Source of the DNA: Botryllus schlosseri
Taxonomy: Eukaryota > Chordata > Ascidiacea > Stolidobranchia > Styelidae
DNA: 21,244 nucleotides
NCBI GenBank assembly: GCA_000444245.1
Contig: ATSW01008397.1
Location: 1-21,244 of the forward strand
Direction: 5' to 3'
Shown: one piece after another, positions 1 to 8,638 of the stretch
How positions within the stretch are numbered: position 1 is the stretch's first letter
Layout: each line of letters opens with the position of its first letter
Position numbers and translations under genes: made by a program
The notes under the pieces: model-generated
Told to the model about the DNA's origin: nothing
The model's database searches: none
What the model saw: only the letters and a program-made list of their open reading frames with translations

Positions 1-1422
1 GGACGCGGATTCAGTGATGGGCAACATCTTAAGTGACTATTGAAGGTCGACACACCAAAAGTCGATCAACTTGAGAAAGGGTTGTAGAATCACGGAAATA
101 ACCTAACCCTAAGATTAACATCACCACTTCTGTATGGCCGTTCCGACAGATGCTCATGTTAGAATTGGTATGGCGAGGTAGTAGCCTATCTTTTCTGGTA
201 TTGAACTTCTGGCTGTTGCAAGATTCACCTGCAGTAGATAAATGGTTATACCATCAACATATGAACAAAGACATTCAGCATTGAAATGATATTGCAACGG
301 GGCAAAATAACAGACTGTTACAATTGCCCCGGACTCGCTCGACCATGATTAGTGACTCAGTATGGTACCTACCCGGCGATGCAAGTCGAGGTTTTCCTAT
401 CATCACGGTGGACTATGGTAACATTGTTCTAGCTACATATATTACGCTGTATCCACTTGAGGTATGATTCTTCTGAACAAATTATTCCAGACCAGAAAAT
501 ATTTACTCAAGTGTCCAAAATTTCGTTTTTTTCAAATTATTCCGGGCTTTGGCGTTTTAGTTCAACGTAACTTTAAATATGTTAGGAGACATAACTGCCG
601 CATGCGCATCACTCAAAACATCAATATTATTTGAGCACCTTACTAACGGTAAGATTGATTGTTACAGTAGCCCCTAGTTACATTTGTCCCCGGTCTCCCC
701 TGCACTTGGTGTCATTCATGACGATGTGACTATCTTGCTGGTCGGAGATGGTTTTCAGCCCACAATCCACCAGAGTTAGTGTATTGCAGGGATTCTCAAA
801 AAAATAATCTTTTAATTTCAGGGTCAATTTGACTCTGAGGAACCCAAATATCATTTATGATATCTTTAAGGATGAAATACTCTGTTACTGCGTGGAAACT
901 ATCTCGCTATACCCTGCTATTACCGGGTCAAGCACGTATAATGTAGCGGAGGCGGAAGTAATCATATTATTCTCAACGTCAATAGTGTAATTGGTGTTAT
1001 GTGTCAAGCAAAATGCTCAAGAATCAATAATATATTCGACCATGGTAGGTTTATCCCAGTTTTGAGCTCATGTTCCTTTCATGTAGTCACAGTCATGCAG
1101 AGATTGACAGGAAGTTGAAATTCAAGGACTTTCGATCATAGGTTTTCAGATTGCCGAAAATTCTGGTATTTCAGAATAATTTTCACAGTTCAGAACATTC
1201 TAAGTTACAGTTGCGAATACGGAGCATTGAAATGTCCAGGTTCACACACCGAACATAAGTCATGTTATTCTGGCATCAGTTAAACTTGAATAATAGCTTT
1301 ACATCTATTGCATATGATATATTCAGAGAAGATGGACGCGGTTCTCTTGTCCATACGGGCGACGATTTTCATCAAAATATATGTGTAAAACCCAATAATA
1401 GAAGAAAAATAGGAATAGTATT
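1..1422. other. Non-coding stretch, nothing identified
   Basis: I see no reading frame of coding character, no repeat ends and no RNA-gene signature in this stretch. The only frame of any length (near 1262-1468) is 68 codons, has no domain I know, and runs into the left end of the MITE that starts at 1423. It is most simply intergenic or deep intronic DNA. Confidence 0.5.
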
Positions 1423-1844
1423 TAGGGTTGCATTTAAAACAAAAGGTGTTTTAAAACACTTCGTTTAAGACATGTTTTAAACAGAGTTTTAAACATAGAG
1501 GCCTTTAAAACAAAATTGTCACTTTTCAAGTTGTAAAATTATGCCATAATTGTGTAAATACTTTCCTACGGACAATTACCATCCGATATAGCCCACGTAT
1601 ATATTGATATGGGATGGCTGGAACCCTCAAAATAGTCGGTTCAACATAAATAGTACAGATATTTCGTCAAAGGAAGCTATATTTAGCCTATATATTCAAT
1701 TGTCAATGTCAATCCACTAGGACTCCACAATTGAATATTCGTGACGCCATGGCTAAAAAAAACAATAAAAAACATGTCTTAAATTAGGGCCTTGTTTTAA
1801 ACATGTTTTTTTTTAAATTGATTTTTGTTTTAAATGCAATCCTA
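1423..1844. mobile_element. hAT-like MITE with TTTAAAAC subterminal repeats
   Basis: The left end reads TAGGGTTGCATTTAAAAC and the right end, on the opposite strand, reads TAGGATTGCATTTAAAAC, so the 18-bp terminal inverted repeats differ at one base. The motif GTTTTAAA/TTTAAAAC recurs several times inside both ends, as subterminal repeats do in hAT elements. The 6-bp sequence AGTATT abuts both ends (1417-1422 and 1845-1850). That could be a 6-bp target duplication or the remains of the 8 bp usual for hAT. At 422 bp with no transposase-like frame it is non-autonomous. A related end pair brackets 7957-8786. Superfamily assignment rests on the TAGGG termini and duplication length, so it is inference. 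Confidence 0.7.
1692..1738. repeat. 12-bp perfect inverted repeat inside the MITE
   Basis: ATATTCAATTGT at 1692-1703 is the exact reverse complement of ACAATTGAATAT at 1727-1738, separated by 23 bp. It lies near the middle of the 1423-1844 element and could form a hairpin. No function can be inferred. Confidence 0.6.
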
Positions 1845-1909
1845 AGTATTACTACTTAAATAAAAAAGAAGTAGCCATTTCCAATTCATGTCAAAAGTAC
1901 TTTAGGTGG

Positions 1910-2227
1910 CAGTACATAATGGAGAGTACTCGAGAAAGTACTTTCAAAAAGTAGGTTTTTGATCGGAGGCGAATACTTTCCAAAGTGGCGGATATGTATT
2001 CGCGATTAACATAAAATGAGTAACGACACTCCAACAGGTGTAATTATCGAAAATATATTTAGTCACCGTGATACAGGGGCTATTTCACGCTGTTTTTATG
2101 ACAATTTCACTCATAGAATTGAATTATAGTTGTGGAAGTAATCTGAAAACATATCTACTTGAGCAAGTGGTGCATGTACGCAAAACTATCAAATATACTT
2201 TGAAGAAGTAGAAGTACTCCACTACTG
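1910..2227. mobile_element. Possible degenerate hAT MITE with Tol2-like ends
   Basis: The right end, read on the minus strand from 2227, is CAGTAGTGGAGTACTTCTAC, and the left end from 1910 is CAGTACATAATGGAGAGTAC. Both carry the CAGT...TGGAG...AGTACT pattern, and AGTACTT-type motifs recur between them. Ends rich in GTACTT beginning CAG are typical of Tol2-like hAT elements. The flanks (TTAGGTGG left, ACCACTTC right) do not form a target duplication and the ends match only in part, so the boundaries and the call are tentative. No coding potential is visible. Confidence 0.3.
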
Positions 2228-2860
2228 ACCACTTCTGAGTGATGTGGCACATGACGTGAAAAATATTGTGCTTGTGATATTCTGCGCGTGTTTGTATAGT
2301 GACTCCTGTTTCATTTCTGCGATGCTAAATATGAATATGTGACGCAGAAAACTTTCCAAACTGTGTTTCGTCTGCCCACTATGTTCAAGTAGACAGACTG
2401 ATAACAACAATTGCGCCGTAACAATGATGCGGCGACCTGTCAATGATATGCATGGAATCCTTCACCAATTTCTACAAGGAGATGACAAGTTTCCTCTCGC
2501 ATCAAGTGGGAATTGAGTACCTTATCCGGGTCAGATTAATCATCGTTACGTTGCATTTCCTTGACAAGTGATATAGTACTCATGACATGATCGGGAATAC
2601 TTACAGCTCTATTTTTTGCCGGCAGAATTCACAATCCTTTAACCAACCGACGCCTCTCAAATCATCATGGTTTCTTGTGGTCCTTGGTCATGGTCATGGT
2701 TATAGTGATGGGTCATCACAAAATTTTCTAATATTCTGAAGTACTTTTTTCTACCATAATATTGGCTAGAAATAGTTTAGTGCTGGTCCTAAATAGCTGT
2801 TATGAAGGGTTACTGTTTGAGGTACTACTGCTTTTCTGAAGAGAGAAGTGTCGCCAGCCT
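2228..2860. other. Non-coding stretch, nothing firm
   Basis: A short run of GGTCATGGTCATGG-type repetition lies near 2686-2702. Minus-strand frames here are short and featureless. I find no exon or RNA-gene signature. Confidence 0.45.
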
Positions 2861-2895
2861 TATAAAAGCCGAGAAATGGCCGTGCTACAAGTCAG
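2861..2895 (+). promoter_or_regulatory. Possible core promoter: TATAAAAG plus TCAG initiator
   Basis: TATAAAAG occupies 2861-2868, and a TCAG initiator-like tetramer lies at 2892-2895, with its A about 33 bp after the first T of the TATA box. That is close to normal TATA-to-start spacing. A short ATG frame (2912, MKKIGLV then stop) follows, and its GTGTAA could also be a weak splice donor. The long open frame at 3111-3818 lies about 220 bp downstream on the same strand, which gives the site a possible client. Both motifs are short and can occur by chance. Confidence 0.25.
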
Positions 2896-3110
2896 CGTTT
2901 ACAGATTAAAAATGAAGAAAATTGGCCTGGTGTAAATAACCACAGTCGTCGACAAACACCACGAATACCACAAACAACAACCCGAGGAGTAATATTGAAT
3001 TATGAATGTCTTCTTCCCTTTGCGAAAACTACACAAAACGTGATTAAACATAACAATGAACGTAAAAAGTTCTTAAACCAGTATGATTCCCAAACTTTTT
3101 TGGCTTGTAG

Positions 3111-3818
3111 CACACTAGAAAACTTATAAAATGCTCGCGACACAGTTACAAAAACTTGCTTCAGAAATACTTTCACGTGAACGGTACGGTGTCTATATGC
3201 CGCTTTATGGGGACATATATACGAGTGAAACGGCGTTGCATTGTCGACAGCTATACCCACATTTCGTCGCCAATTCCTATATTTTCGCGCCTGAAAGACC
3301 TACGACTTCGTCTATCACCCAGCGAAAATATCATGGTCAGAATCGCATCAAATCTTTCTTCCGAATCAAACATATCTGACGATAATAGAGATTCCGTATC
3401 ATTAATCCGATTAAGCAACTTCGTACAAGATATTCGGTTTCTCGTTGGCTGCGCATTGGCAATTACTCACACTGCGTTCGCCGCAAAACGGCAAAGCATT
3501 CCTAATCTTGGCAAATATTTATCTGATCGCGGTGATCTCGACATAGCACATAACTTATTTCGTGTTTTCCAATTCGCAGATATCAATCCAAAACGGGATG
3601 TATATGTAAATGTTGAAATATCCCTTCAGACTATAGTAGAGCCAAGAAAACTGCAATACCAGCATATTTCTCTAAGCCTTATCGCTTTACGGGTTTCTGT
3701 TTCACAGTTGCATCCGTCAAACTTCCTCCATTCAGTTTCCAGCCTGACGCGAGAAATGGAAAGTGATGCAATAAACATGTCCGCCGTGAATATATTTGGC
3801 GACTTCGGCGACGTATGA
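3111..3818 (+). CDS. Hypothetical protein or exon, long open frame of unknown function
   Basis: This frame is open from just after a TAG at 3108-3110 to a TGA at 3816-3818, 235 sense codons, the longest open frame in the window and longer than expected by chance in DNA of this composition. The first ATG in frame is at 3207 (MGTYIRVKRRC...), in a poor translation-start context. The frame could instead be an internal exon. A pyrimidine-rich tract followed by TTGTAG makes a good acceptor ending at 3110, and GAC|GTATGA gives a possible donor at 3813, for an exon of 702 nt (divisible by 3). The protein would be rich in Ser, Leu, Ile and Arg with no Trp. A weakly hydrophobic patch (FLVGCALAITHTAFAA) lies about two-thirds of the way along the first 160 residues. 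I recognise no domain, no metal-binding motif and no transposase or polymerase signature. It may be a real lineage-specific gene, an old decayed gene or a chance frame. Confidence 0.3.
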   Translation, partial: HTRKLIKCSRHSYKNLLQKYFHVNGTVSICRFMGTYIRVKRRCIVDSYTHISSPIPIFSRLKDLRLRLSPSENIMVRIASNLSSESNISDDNRDSVSLIRLSNFVQDIRFLVGCALAITHTAFAAKRQSIPNLGKYLSDRGDLDIAHNLFRVFQFADINPKRDVYVNVEISLQTIVEPRKLQYQHISLSLIALRVSVSQLHPSNFLHSVSSLTREMESDAINMSAVNIFGDFGDV

Positions 3819-4865
3819 TCGATGTCAGCAAGTATTTTAGCAATATCCCCGATGTATCTCATGTCAACATATTATACGTTGGCCATGTCACCGACCGAAT
3901 ATGTAGTATGTTAGTGACGTCAGGATATAGGTTGATGATGTCACTTGCTCATGTTTTATAGAACCTCTGATCCCCCGCATTAAATCTATACTCTCACCAG
4001 TCGTATTGTCTTCGATGATCAATTCCACACCATGCTATCAAGTAGGCCTACTGTAGCTTGCTTGTATAAAAGAGGGAAGGAAAGTCTACGAGTTACCAAA
4101 TTCACAGTACGGACACCAGGTGTAGGCCGTGCAGGGGATGAATTCAGTGCTGCCGCAAAGATTTTTGCATCGAAAGATGCAAGATGTTGCGTGGTGTTGG
4201 TGGTTTGAATGATATAGACTACAGCACAACACTTGAGCCTTACTGCCACGTCCTCGGATCCTATTTCCTTCAAGGTAGCATGAGATAAACACATCATCAG
4301 TTATGTAAGCATATGCAGAGTGCAGACCTCTGGCTTAGGCATGTCGAATGCAAACAAATTTGGCTACCTTCCGCATCCGACGTAGAACAGTCAATAACAA
4401 TAAACAAGGTATCAACTTCAGGTTTGCGCACTGCAGTAAGCCGAACATGTCCTCGATGGCAAAGGTGAACCACCATACACGTATCACCAGTCATTACCGT
4501 CTGCTGTGTTTATGTTCGCGGAGATCAAAAAGTTGCGGTCTTACTAGATTGCTGTTGATACAAATTGAGTAAGGCGATCATTAATAAAGAGCGAAATGGA
4601 GGTGTGATTGTGCAGTTCTTCACAACGTAGTTGAAAGTGAACATTTAGTGGAAATTGTGCTTCCCTAATAATTACAAAGAAATGTGTGGAAAGAGATGTG
4701 CGGCACGGATAATCTAATGGTCATGTACATACTAAAATAAAAATAATGTATATAATACTGGAAAGTGCTTAAATATCATTGCATGCCGTGATAGCGTATT
4801 TTGGAAAATACCAATAAATTTAATGATATGAATGTTTCACAATTCCGCTAATTAACACTTAGATG
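3819..4865. other. Non-coding stretch with small motifs only
   Basis: Minus-strand frames of up to 92 codons (4019-4297) overlap in several phases and show no recognisable domain. A cluster of A(T/C)GTCA hexamers occupies 3822-3943, and a 7-bp stem with a GAAA loop lies at 4165-4182. I see no supported gene. Confidence 0.45.
4165..4182. repeat. Short perfect hairpin with GAAA loop
   Basis: TTGCATC (4165-4171), GAAA (4172-4175) and GATGCAA (4176-4182) form a perfect 7-bp stem closed by a GNRA-type tetraloop. No adjacent RNA-gene signature supports a function. Confidence 0.45.
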
Positions 4866-4873
4866 GTTGTGTT
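4866..4873. repeat. Left 8-bp target-site duplication GTTGTGTT
   Basis: GTTGTGTT immediately precedes the element at 4874 and is repeated exactly at 5865-5872 immediately after its other end. An 8-bp duplication is the length produced by hAT transposases. Confidence 0.9.
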
Positions 4874-4972
4874 TAGGGATGGTGTGAACCTCTGAAAGGT
4901 TCAGGTTCGTGTGAACGCGAACCTTTTTGAAAGGTTCTGTGTGAACACGAACGTGAACCTCGTGACGTCACG
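4874..4972. repeat. Left subterminal GGTTC/GTGAACC repeat block of the hAT element
   Basis: Several copies of GGTTC, GTGAAC and CGAACC alternate in both orientations, so the block can fold on itself. It pairs with a matching block at about 5757-5864. The inner edge is the palindrome CGTGACGTCACG. Confidence 0.75.
4961..4972. promoter_or_regulatory. Perfect palindrome containing a full CRE (TGACGTCA)
   Basis: CGTGACGTCACG is a perfect 12-bp palindrome whose core TGACGTCA (4963-4970) is the full CREB/ATF-type site. A second GACGTCA half-match follows at 4974-4980. It belongs to the transposon, so it may be a transposase or host-factor site, or incidental. Confidence 0.35.
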
Positions 4973-5756
4973 GGACGTCATTTTGCTAATTTCATCTCTA
5001 TCTTTCCATGAAGCGATAACCTATATCAATGTACACGATACCTAGCGACGACTCGGGCCACATGAGGCCACAATGCTGAAGTACATATAGGTGTTTTAAA
5101 CGCCGCTAAATGTATCAACTGAGGCAATCAAAGGATATAATACTCCCATAAAATCAATATCTTCCGTCGCTTTGCCAACAATTTCGACGAGGACTTACGA
5201 AGAAATATAAGCTTACGCCTTGAAGGTCTAGGCCAGACCGGACAATGTATTCGGCGTCTGGGTATTACTACATTGATATTGAGCAGAGTGTAAAACGGGT
5301 TTTTATACTTGCTACAGATATTACCCCATTAACAAGTTCTACAGCAGTAGCCAACACCTCAATCGCACGGATTCGGTTTTAATGATACAGTAAAGATATG
5401 AATTTAAGATTGACCCCGTACGCCTGCTAGATTTTTTGCATCAGAAAACGATATCAATCTCATTGATTGGTTGAATGAGCATCATTCGCTGACCACGTAT
5501 TCGGCTCGTGATGTTGTGTGATTGCGCCTCAAGCTCACAGCAGAGTGTCACTAAATATCCACAAACGGAAAGCTGGATATTTCGAGTAAACTATTGTAAC
5601 AAAGCAAGTAAAACTTTTGAGATTGTCAAGGTGCATGTTCGTTTAGTGTTGATTTTTAATGATGCCAGCGCCATACATAGAGTGGCCCGCAGTTGAAATA
5701 TAATAAATTTGAACCAAAGATGTTACAATGAAGTGAAAATTGTAATCTATGAAAAA

Positions 5757-5864
5757 GGTTCACAGTGCAGAACCTACCAAGGTTCTGTTGTGAACGCGAA
5801 CCTCTAAATTTCCGAGGTTCACACACAGAACACGAACGTGAACCTCGCGTTCACACCATCCCTA
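5757..5864. repeat. Right subterminal GAACGTGAACC repeat block of the hAT element
   Basis: Mirrors the left block: GGTTC, GAACGCGAACC and GAACGTGAACC units run up to the terminal GTTCACACCATCCCTA. The subterminal order differs from the left end, so only the outer 16 bp form a strict inverted repeat. Confidence 0.75.
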
Positions 5865-5872
5865 GTTGTGTT
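5865..5872. repeat. Right 8-bp target-site duplication GTTGTGTT
   Basis: Exact copy of 4866-4873, immediately after the transposon's right terminus. Confidence 0.9.
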
Positions 5873-7235
5873 GATAAAGTCAGTGGAGAAGAGGTGTTCG
5901 AGACTCATAAAAATATTTTTGTCTCGGGAACATGTTCATTGTTCATTCGTTGGCAAAATGTTTGACAGTTTACGTGTTCATTTACATTCAGCGACACTAT
6001 ATACAATGACTAGGCAGATTCGACAAAACAACTTACAAGTATATCGACGAAATCCTACCAAACTATGCCGACTGAAAAGTCCATAGTCGCAATCGGGGTG
6101 GATATGCGCCTCACACTGGCTTTTTTCTTCGCGACGTGGTCGATGAAACTGCCGCGACTCCATTTTGGATCCAACGGAGCGGATCCAATTTGTTCTCATG
6201 TGAAACGTATTTTCCTCTATACATTCCTGAACCCACGTATTGAATATTCTTGCTGTAATCAGATTAAAAATTGACAGGGAGTCGGCTAAAATATCCAAGA
6301 CATTTACGCAATCACCGGTACAGGTGCGCCAATGCAGTTAATATTTTTACGAAATAACCAAATCGCCTCCTTATTACGCTTCCGCAATCGCCGTTACCTA
6401 TATAGTTCCAACTCATGACGTCATTCCAACACTCGAGACGCCGTGACTGTGAGCATGTCATACCGATATGAAATTTGATCGCCGTTAATGGGCACATGTT
6501 GTTGACATAGGCTTCGTCACAAATCCGTTAATTCGTAATTTGATCGTACAATTTTCGAGCGCCGATATCAGATAGGCAGGACTGTCCTGCGCTGGGGTGG
6601 GATCGACGAAATGGTATCGCTGTGGCGGGTCATTTGATATCCGAACCGGTGGCTTTCCGCTTCCTCGTTTCGGTGTCATGTCTAATGGAAGATCCTCGGA
6701 AATTAAACGAAAATGACTGAATTCCCCTCTGACAGATCAGTAGTAATATGTTGGTGGATAGGTATAGTATTACGTACAAATTGTCATAATTTGCATGACA
6801 ATTCGTAAATTGAGCGCGGTCGGGAGTCAGAGGGAGTTACAGCGCTTCCTTATACTGATTTACAAGCACATCGATGTCATACACGTCGCTTCAAGTAACC
6901 TTAACTATCTCTCGCTTGCCGTCCCGTCAATTAGGGTGGCGACCGGCTTATAGCCTTGAAATTGGTAGTTATAGTGCAATGCATCACTTGTGTACGCGGC
7001 AATTTTTGAATATGTGGTAGAGTGCATACGCATAGCTAAAAACAGGTAATTGGCTGTCGTATTGAATATATATATGCCTAACCGTCAATATACTGCATAT
7101 GGCGGTAACTGGTGCTACTTGGTCAACATTTATCAGAATAATGATCAATCAGTTTTTTTCGGGATGTAGTGGTACTTAGTTGCAGTTCATGTATGTATGA
7201 GTTGATTTTGACTGATGAATAGCACGAAGTGCGTT
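5873..7235. other. Non-coding stretch, no supported gene
   Basis: Minus-strand frames at 5978-6298 (106 codons) and 6485-6679 (64 codons, Pro-rich) have no domain I recognise and no convincing splice context. A GGATCCAA direct/inverted pair lies at 6167-6189, and a 9-bp inverted repeat (AATTGTCAT / ATGACAATT) at 6779-6803. A full CRE-type octamer TGACGTCA lies at 6416-6423. Nothing else stands out. Confidence 0.4.
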
Positions 7236-7270
7236 TATAAGTGACGCGAGGCCAGTTTACCGCATCAGTC
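7236..7270 (+). promoter_or_regulatory. Possible core promoter: TATAAG plus TCAGTC initiator
   Basis: TATAAG begins at 7236, and TCAGTC, matching the arthropod-type initiator TCAGTY, occupies 7265-7270. The presumed start A (7267) is 31 bp from the first T, which is textbook spacing. No downstream promoter element is evident at +28. No recognised coding exon follows, though an open frame preceded by a TTTTGATTACAG acceptor-like sequence runs from 7678 to 7971. The call rests on motif pairing alone. Confidence 0.25.
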
Positions 7271-7956
7271 GTATCTTTTGCGGCGTATGGCCTGATGTTA
7301 AGAGTAGAAGTGGTTAAGGATCAATTGAGGTAATAAGTGTCTTATGGGTATAGCTCAATATGAACGTAATTAGATAAAACCATCACTTCAAAATTTAGAA
7401 ATGATACAGTATTTAGAAAACAGCTCAACATAGTGACTTATTTGCAATAGAAAACGGACAATGTATCTTGAAAACTCTGCTCATTCAAATATTGTGTTTG
7501 TAAAATCTTGTTTTCATCCTCATAAATTCATGGTATAATTGAAAATTGAAACTTGATTTTGAGCTACTAATTCGGTTTCAATCCACGTGATAAAAGACAC
7601 GCCAAGTGGGTCGTGATGTGACTGCGTTGATTTCCGGTTATTTGGATATCGATGAGTAACCATAATTTTGATTACAGCCCGATTTAATCGCACAATTTCG
7701 TTTTTTACTTAAGCGAATTGTGGCTTACGATATTCAGGCTATTCGAGAACGCTTAGATTCAGTTTCAGTTCCCCGAGAGGTTAATGCCTCTGTAATCCGC
7801 CTTATACTTATCGAGAACTCAGACACACGTACTTCGCGTAAACATCACACCTGCAAAACACGAAGCACCTTTACAGTTACCGTATATCTTAATCGCTTCC
7901 GCTACTTTATAGCTCGCCATATAGACCTAAATCAGTTTGGAGCTCTAGTAGGGGTC
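7271..7956 (+). other. Non-coding stretch with one weak exon candidate
   Basis: From 7678 an open frame of 97 codons (PDLIAQFRFLLKRIVAYDIQ...) follows an acceptor-like TTTTGATTACAG and ends at TAA 7969-7971, just inside the old MITE. I do not recognise the peptide, and frames of this length are expected by chance. The rest of the stretch shows nothing. Confidence 0.3.
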
Positions 7957-8135
7957 GAGGCTTGCATTTAAAACAAATCGTATCGTAAAAATAGCTGTTT
8001 ATTACATACGAGCTCGGTCTGCAGTGCATGGACATTGGACGTTGGACATGGACATAAGTTAGTGATATTATTCGTACGAATTTATTTCTGAATACAACTA
8101 TTGTGTCACTGTCAAGTATTTTATCTCGTTAACAA

Positions 8136-8143
8136 CTGCGCAT
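8136..8143. repeat. Left 8-bp target-site duplication CTGCGCAT
   Basis: CTGCGCAT directly precedes the MITE and is repeated exactly at 8631-8638 directly after it. Confidence 0.9.
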
Positions 8144-8630
8144 TAGGGCTGTTCAAAAATAACTTCTTTTTCTGGATTCCAGTCATTCAGTGATTAGATT
8201 GTCAGGTTACGCTAAAAAACGCTGCACACCAAATTTGGTTCAATTCTAACAAGTATAGGGCTCCGCAGATCCAATTAAAAATTTTAATTCAAACAGGAAA
8301 ATTTAAAAAATAAATCAAGGATAATCCGAGAATTATCAACGAAAAACTCCAATAACTCTACTCTAATAACTCTACTTTACTCGTTGGAATTGAGTCAAAT
8401 TTGTTTTGCATCGTCTATGAAGACAGCTCAACAATTTCATGGAGTTGACAAAAAAATTTGATTTTTTTTTTAATTTTCCTGTTTAAATTAAATTTTTTAA
8501 TTGGATCGGCGGAGCCCTATACTTGTTAGAATTGAACCAAATTTGGTGTGCAGCGTTTTTAGGGTAACCTGACAATTTAATGACTGAATGGCTGGAATTC
8601 AGAAAAAAAAGTTAGTTTTGAACAGCCCTA
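8144..8630. mobile_element. Long-TIR hAT-type MITE, 487 bp, with perfect 8-bp target duplication
   Basis: The ends read TAGGGCTGTTCAAAA on both strands, and the terminal inverted repeats extend about 175 bp inward (8144-8318 and 8458-8630), agreeing at roughly nine bases in ten by eye with small indels in A/T runs. The repeats share the block CACCAAATTTGGTTCAATTC followed by a second internal TAGGGCTCCG. The unpaired centre of about 140 bp includes two copies of AATAACTCTACT (8351-8362 and 8365-8376). The 8-bp duplication and TAGGG termini point to the hAT superfamily. The whole element is close to a foldback and cannot encode a transposase. It lies inside the candidate older MITE 7957-8786, so it inserted later. 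Confidence 0.93.
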
Positions 8631-8638
8631 CTGCGCAT
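8631..8638. repeat. Right 8-bp target-site duplication CTGCGCAT
   Basis: Exact copy of 8136-8143. It overlaps the palindrome TGCGCATGCGCA at 8632-8643, which was the insertion target. Confidence 0.9.

Larger units (their letters stand above)
4874..5864. mobile_element. Non-autonomous hAT DNA transposon, 991 bp, intact ends
   Basis: The element starts TAGGGATGGTGTGAAC, and its right end is the exact reverse complement (GTTCACACCATCCCTA), a perfect 16-bp terminal inverted repeat. Both ends abut identical 8-bp copies of GTTGTGTT. The outer hundred bases at each end are packed with GAACGTGAACC, GAACGCGAACC and related units in both orientations, as expected of subterminal transposase-binding sites. 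The interior, about 780 bp, has only short frames (the longest, 5508-5696, is 62 codons) and nothing resembling a hAT RNase-H-like transposase or hATC dimerisation domain. It would have depended on a transposase supplied elsewhere. The perfect target duplication and perfect terminal repeats suggest a fairly recent insertion. No close partner of this family is seen elsewhere in the window. Confidence 0.92.

Noticed and set aside
4019-4297. 92-codon minus-strand frame
   Set aside because: A second minus-strand frame of similar length overlaps it, and neither resembles a known protein.
4900-4960. GGTTCG-type motifs that resemble a tRNA T-loop (B box)
   Set aside because: No A box, no acceptor stem and no anticodon arm. 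The motifs are part of the transposon subterminal repeats.
4874-5864. Possibility that the 991-bp hAT element encodes part of a transposase
   Set aside because: The longest internal frames are about 60 codons with no BED finger, DDE-type or hATC signature.
5978-6298. 106-codon minus-strand frame and overlapping + strand frames
   Set aside because: Several frames overlap in both strands with no domain, ATG context or splice support.
7678-7971. 97-codon + strand frame after an acceptor-like TTTTGATTACAG
   Set aside because: Unrecognised peptide, ends within a transposon edge, and its length is compatible with chance. Kept only as a remark in the region entry.
8041-8056. GGACATTGGACGTTGGACATGGACAT-like mini-repeat near 8030-8055
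   Set aside because: Only three to four imperfect units, with no larger structure.
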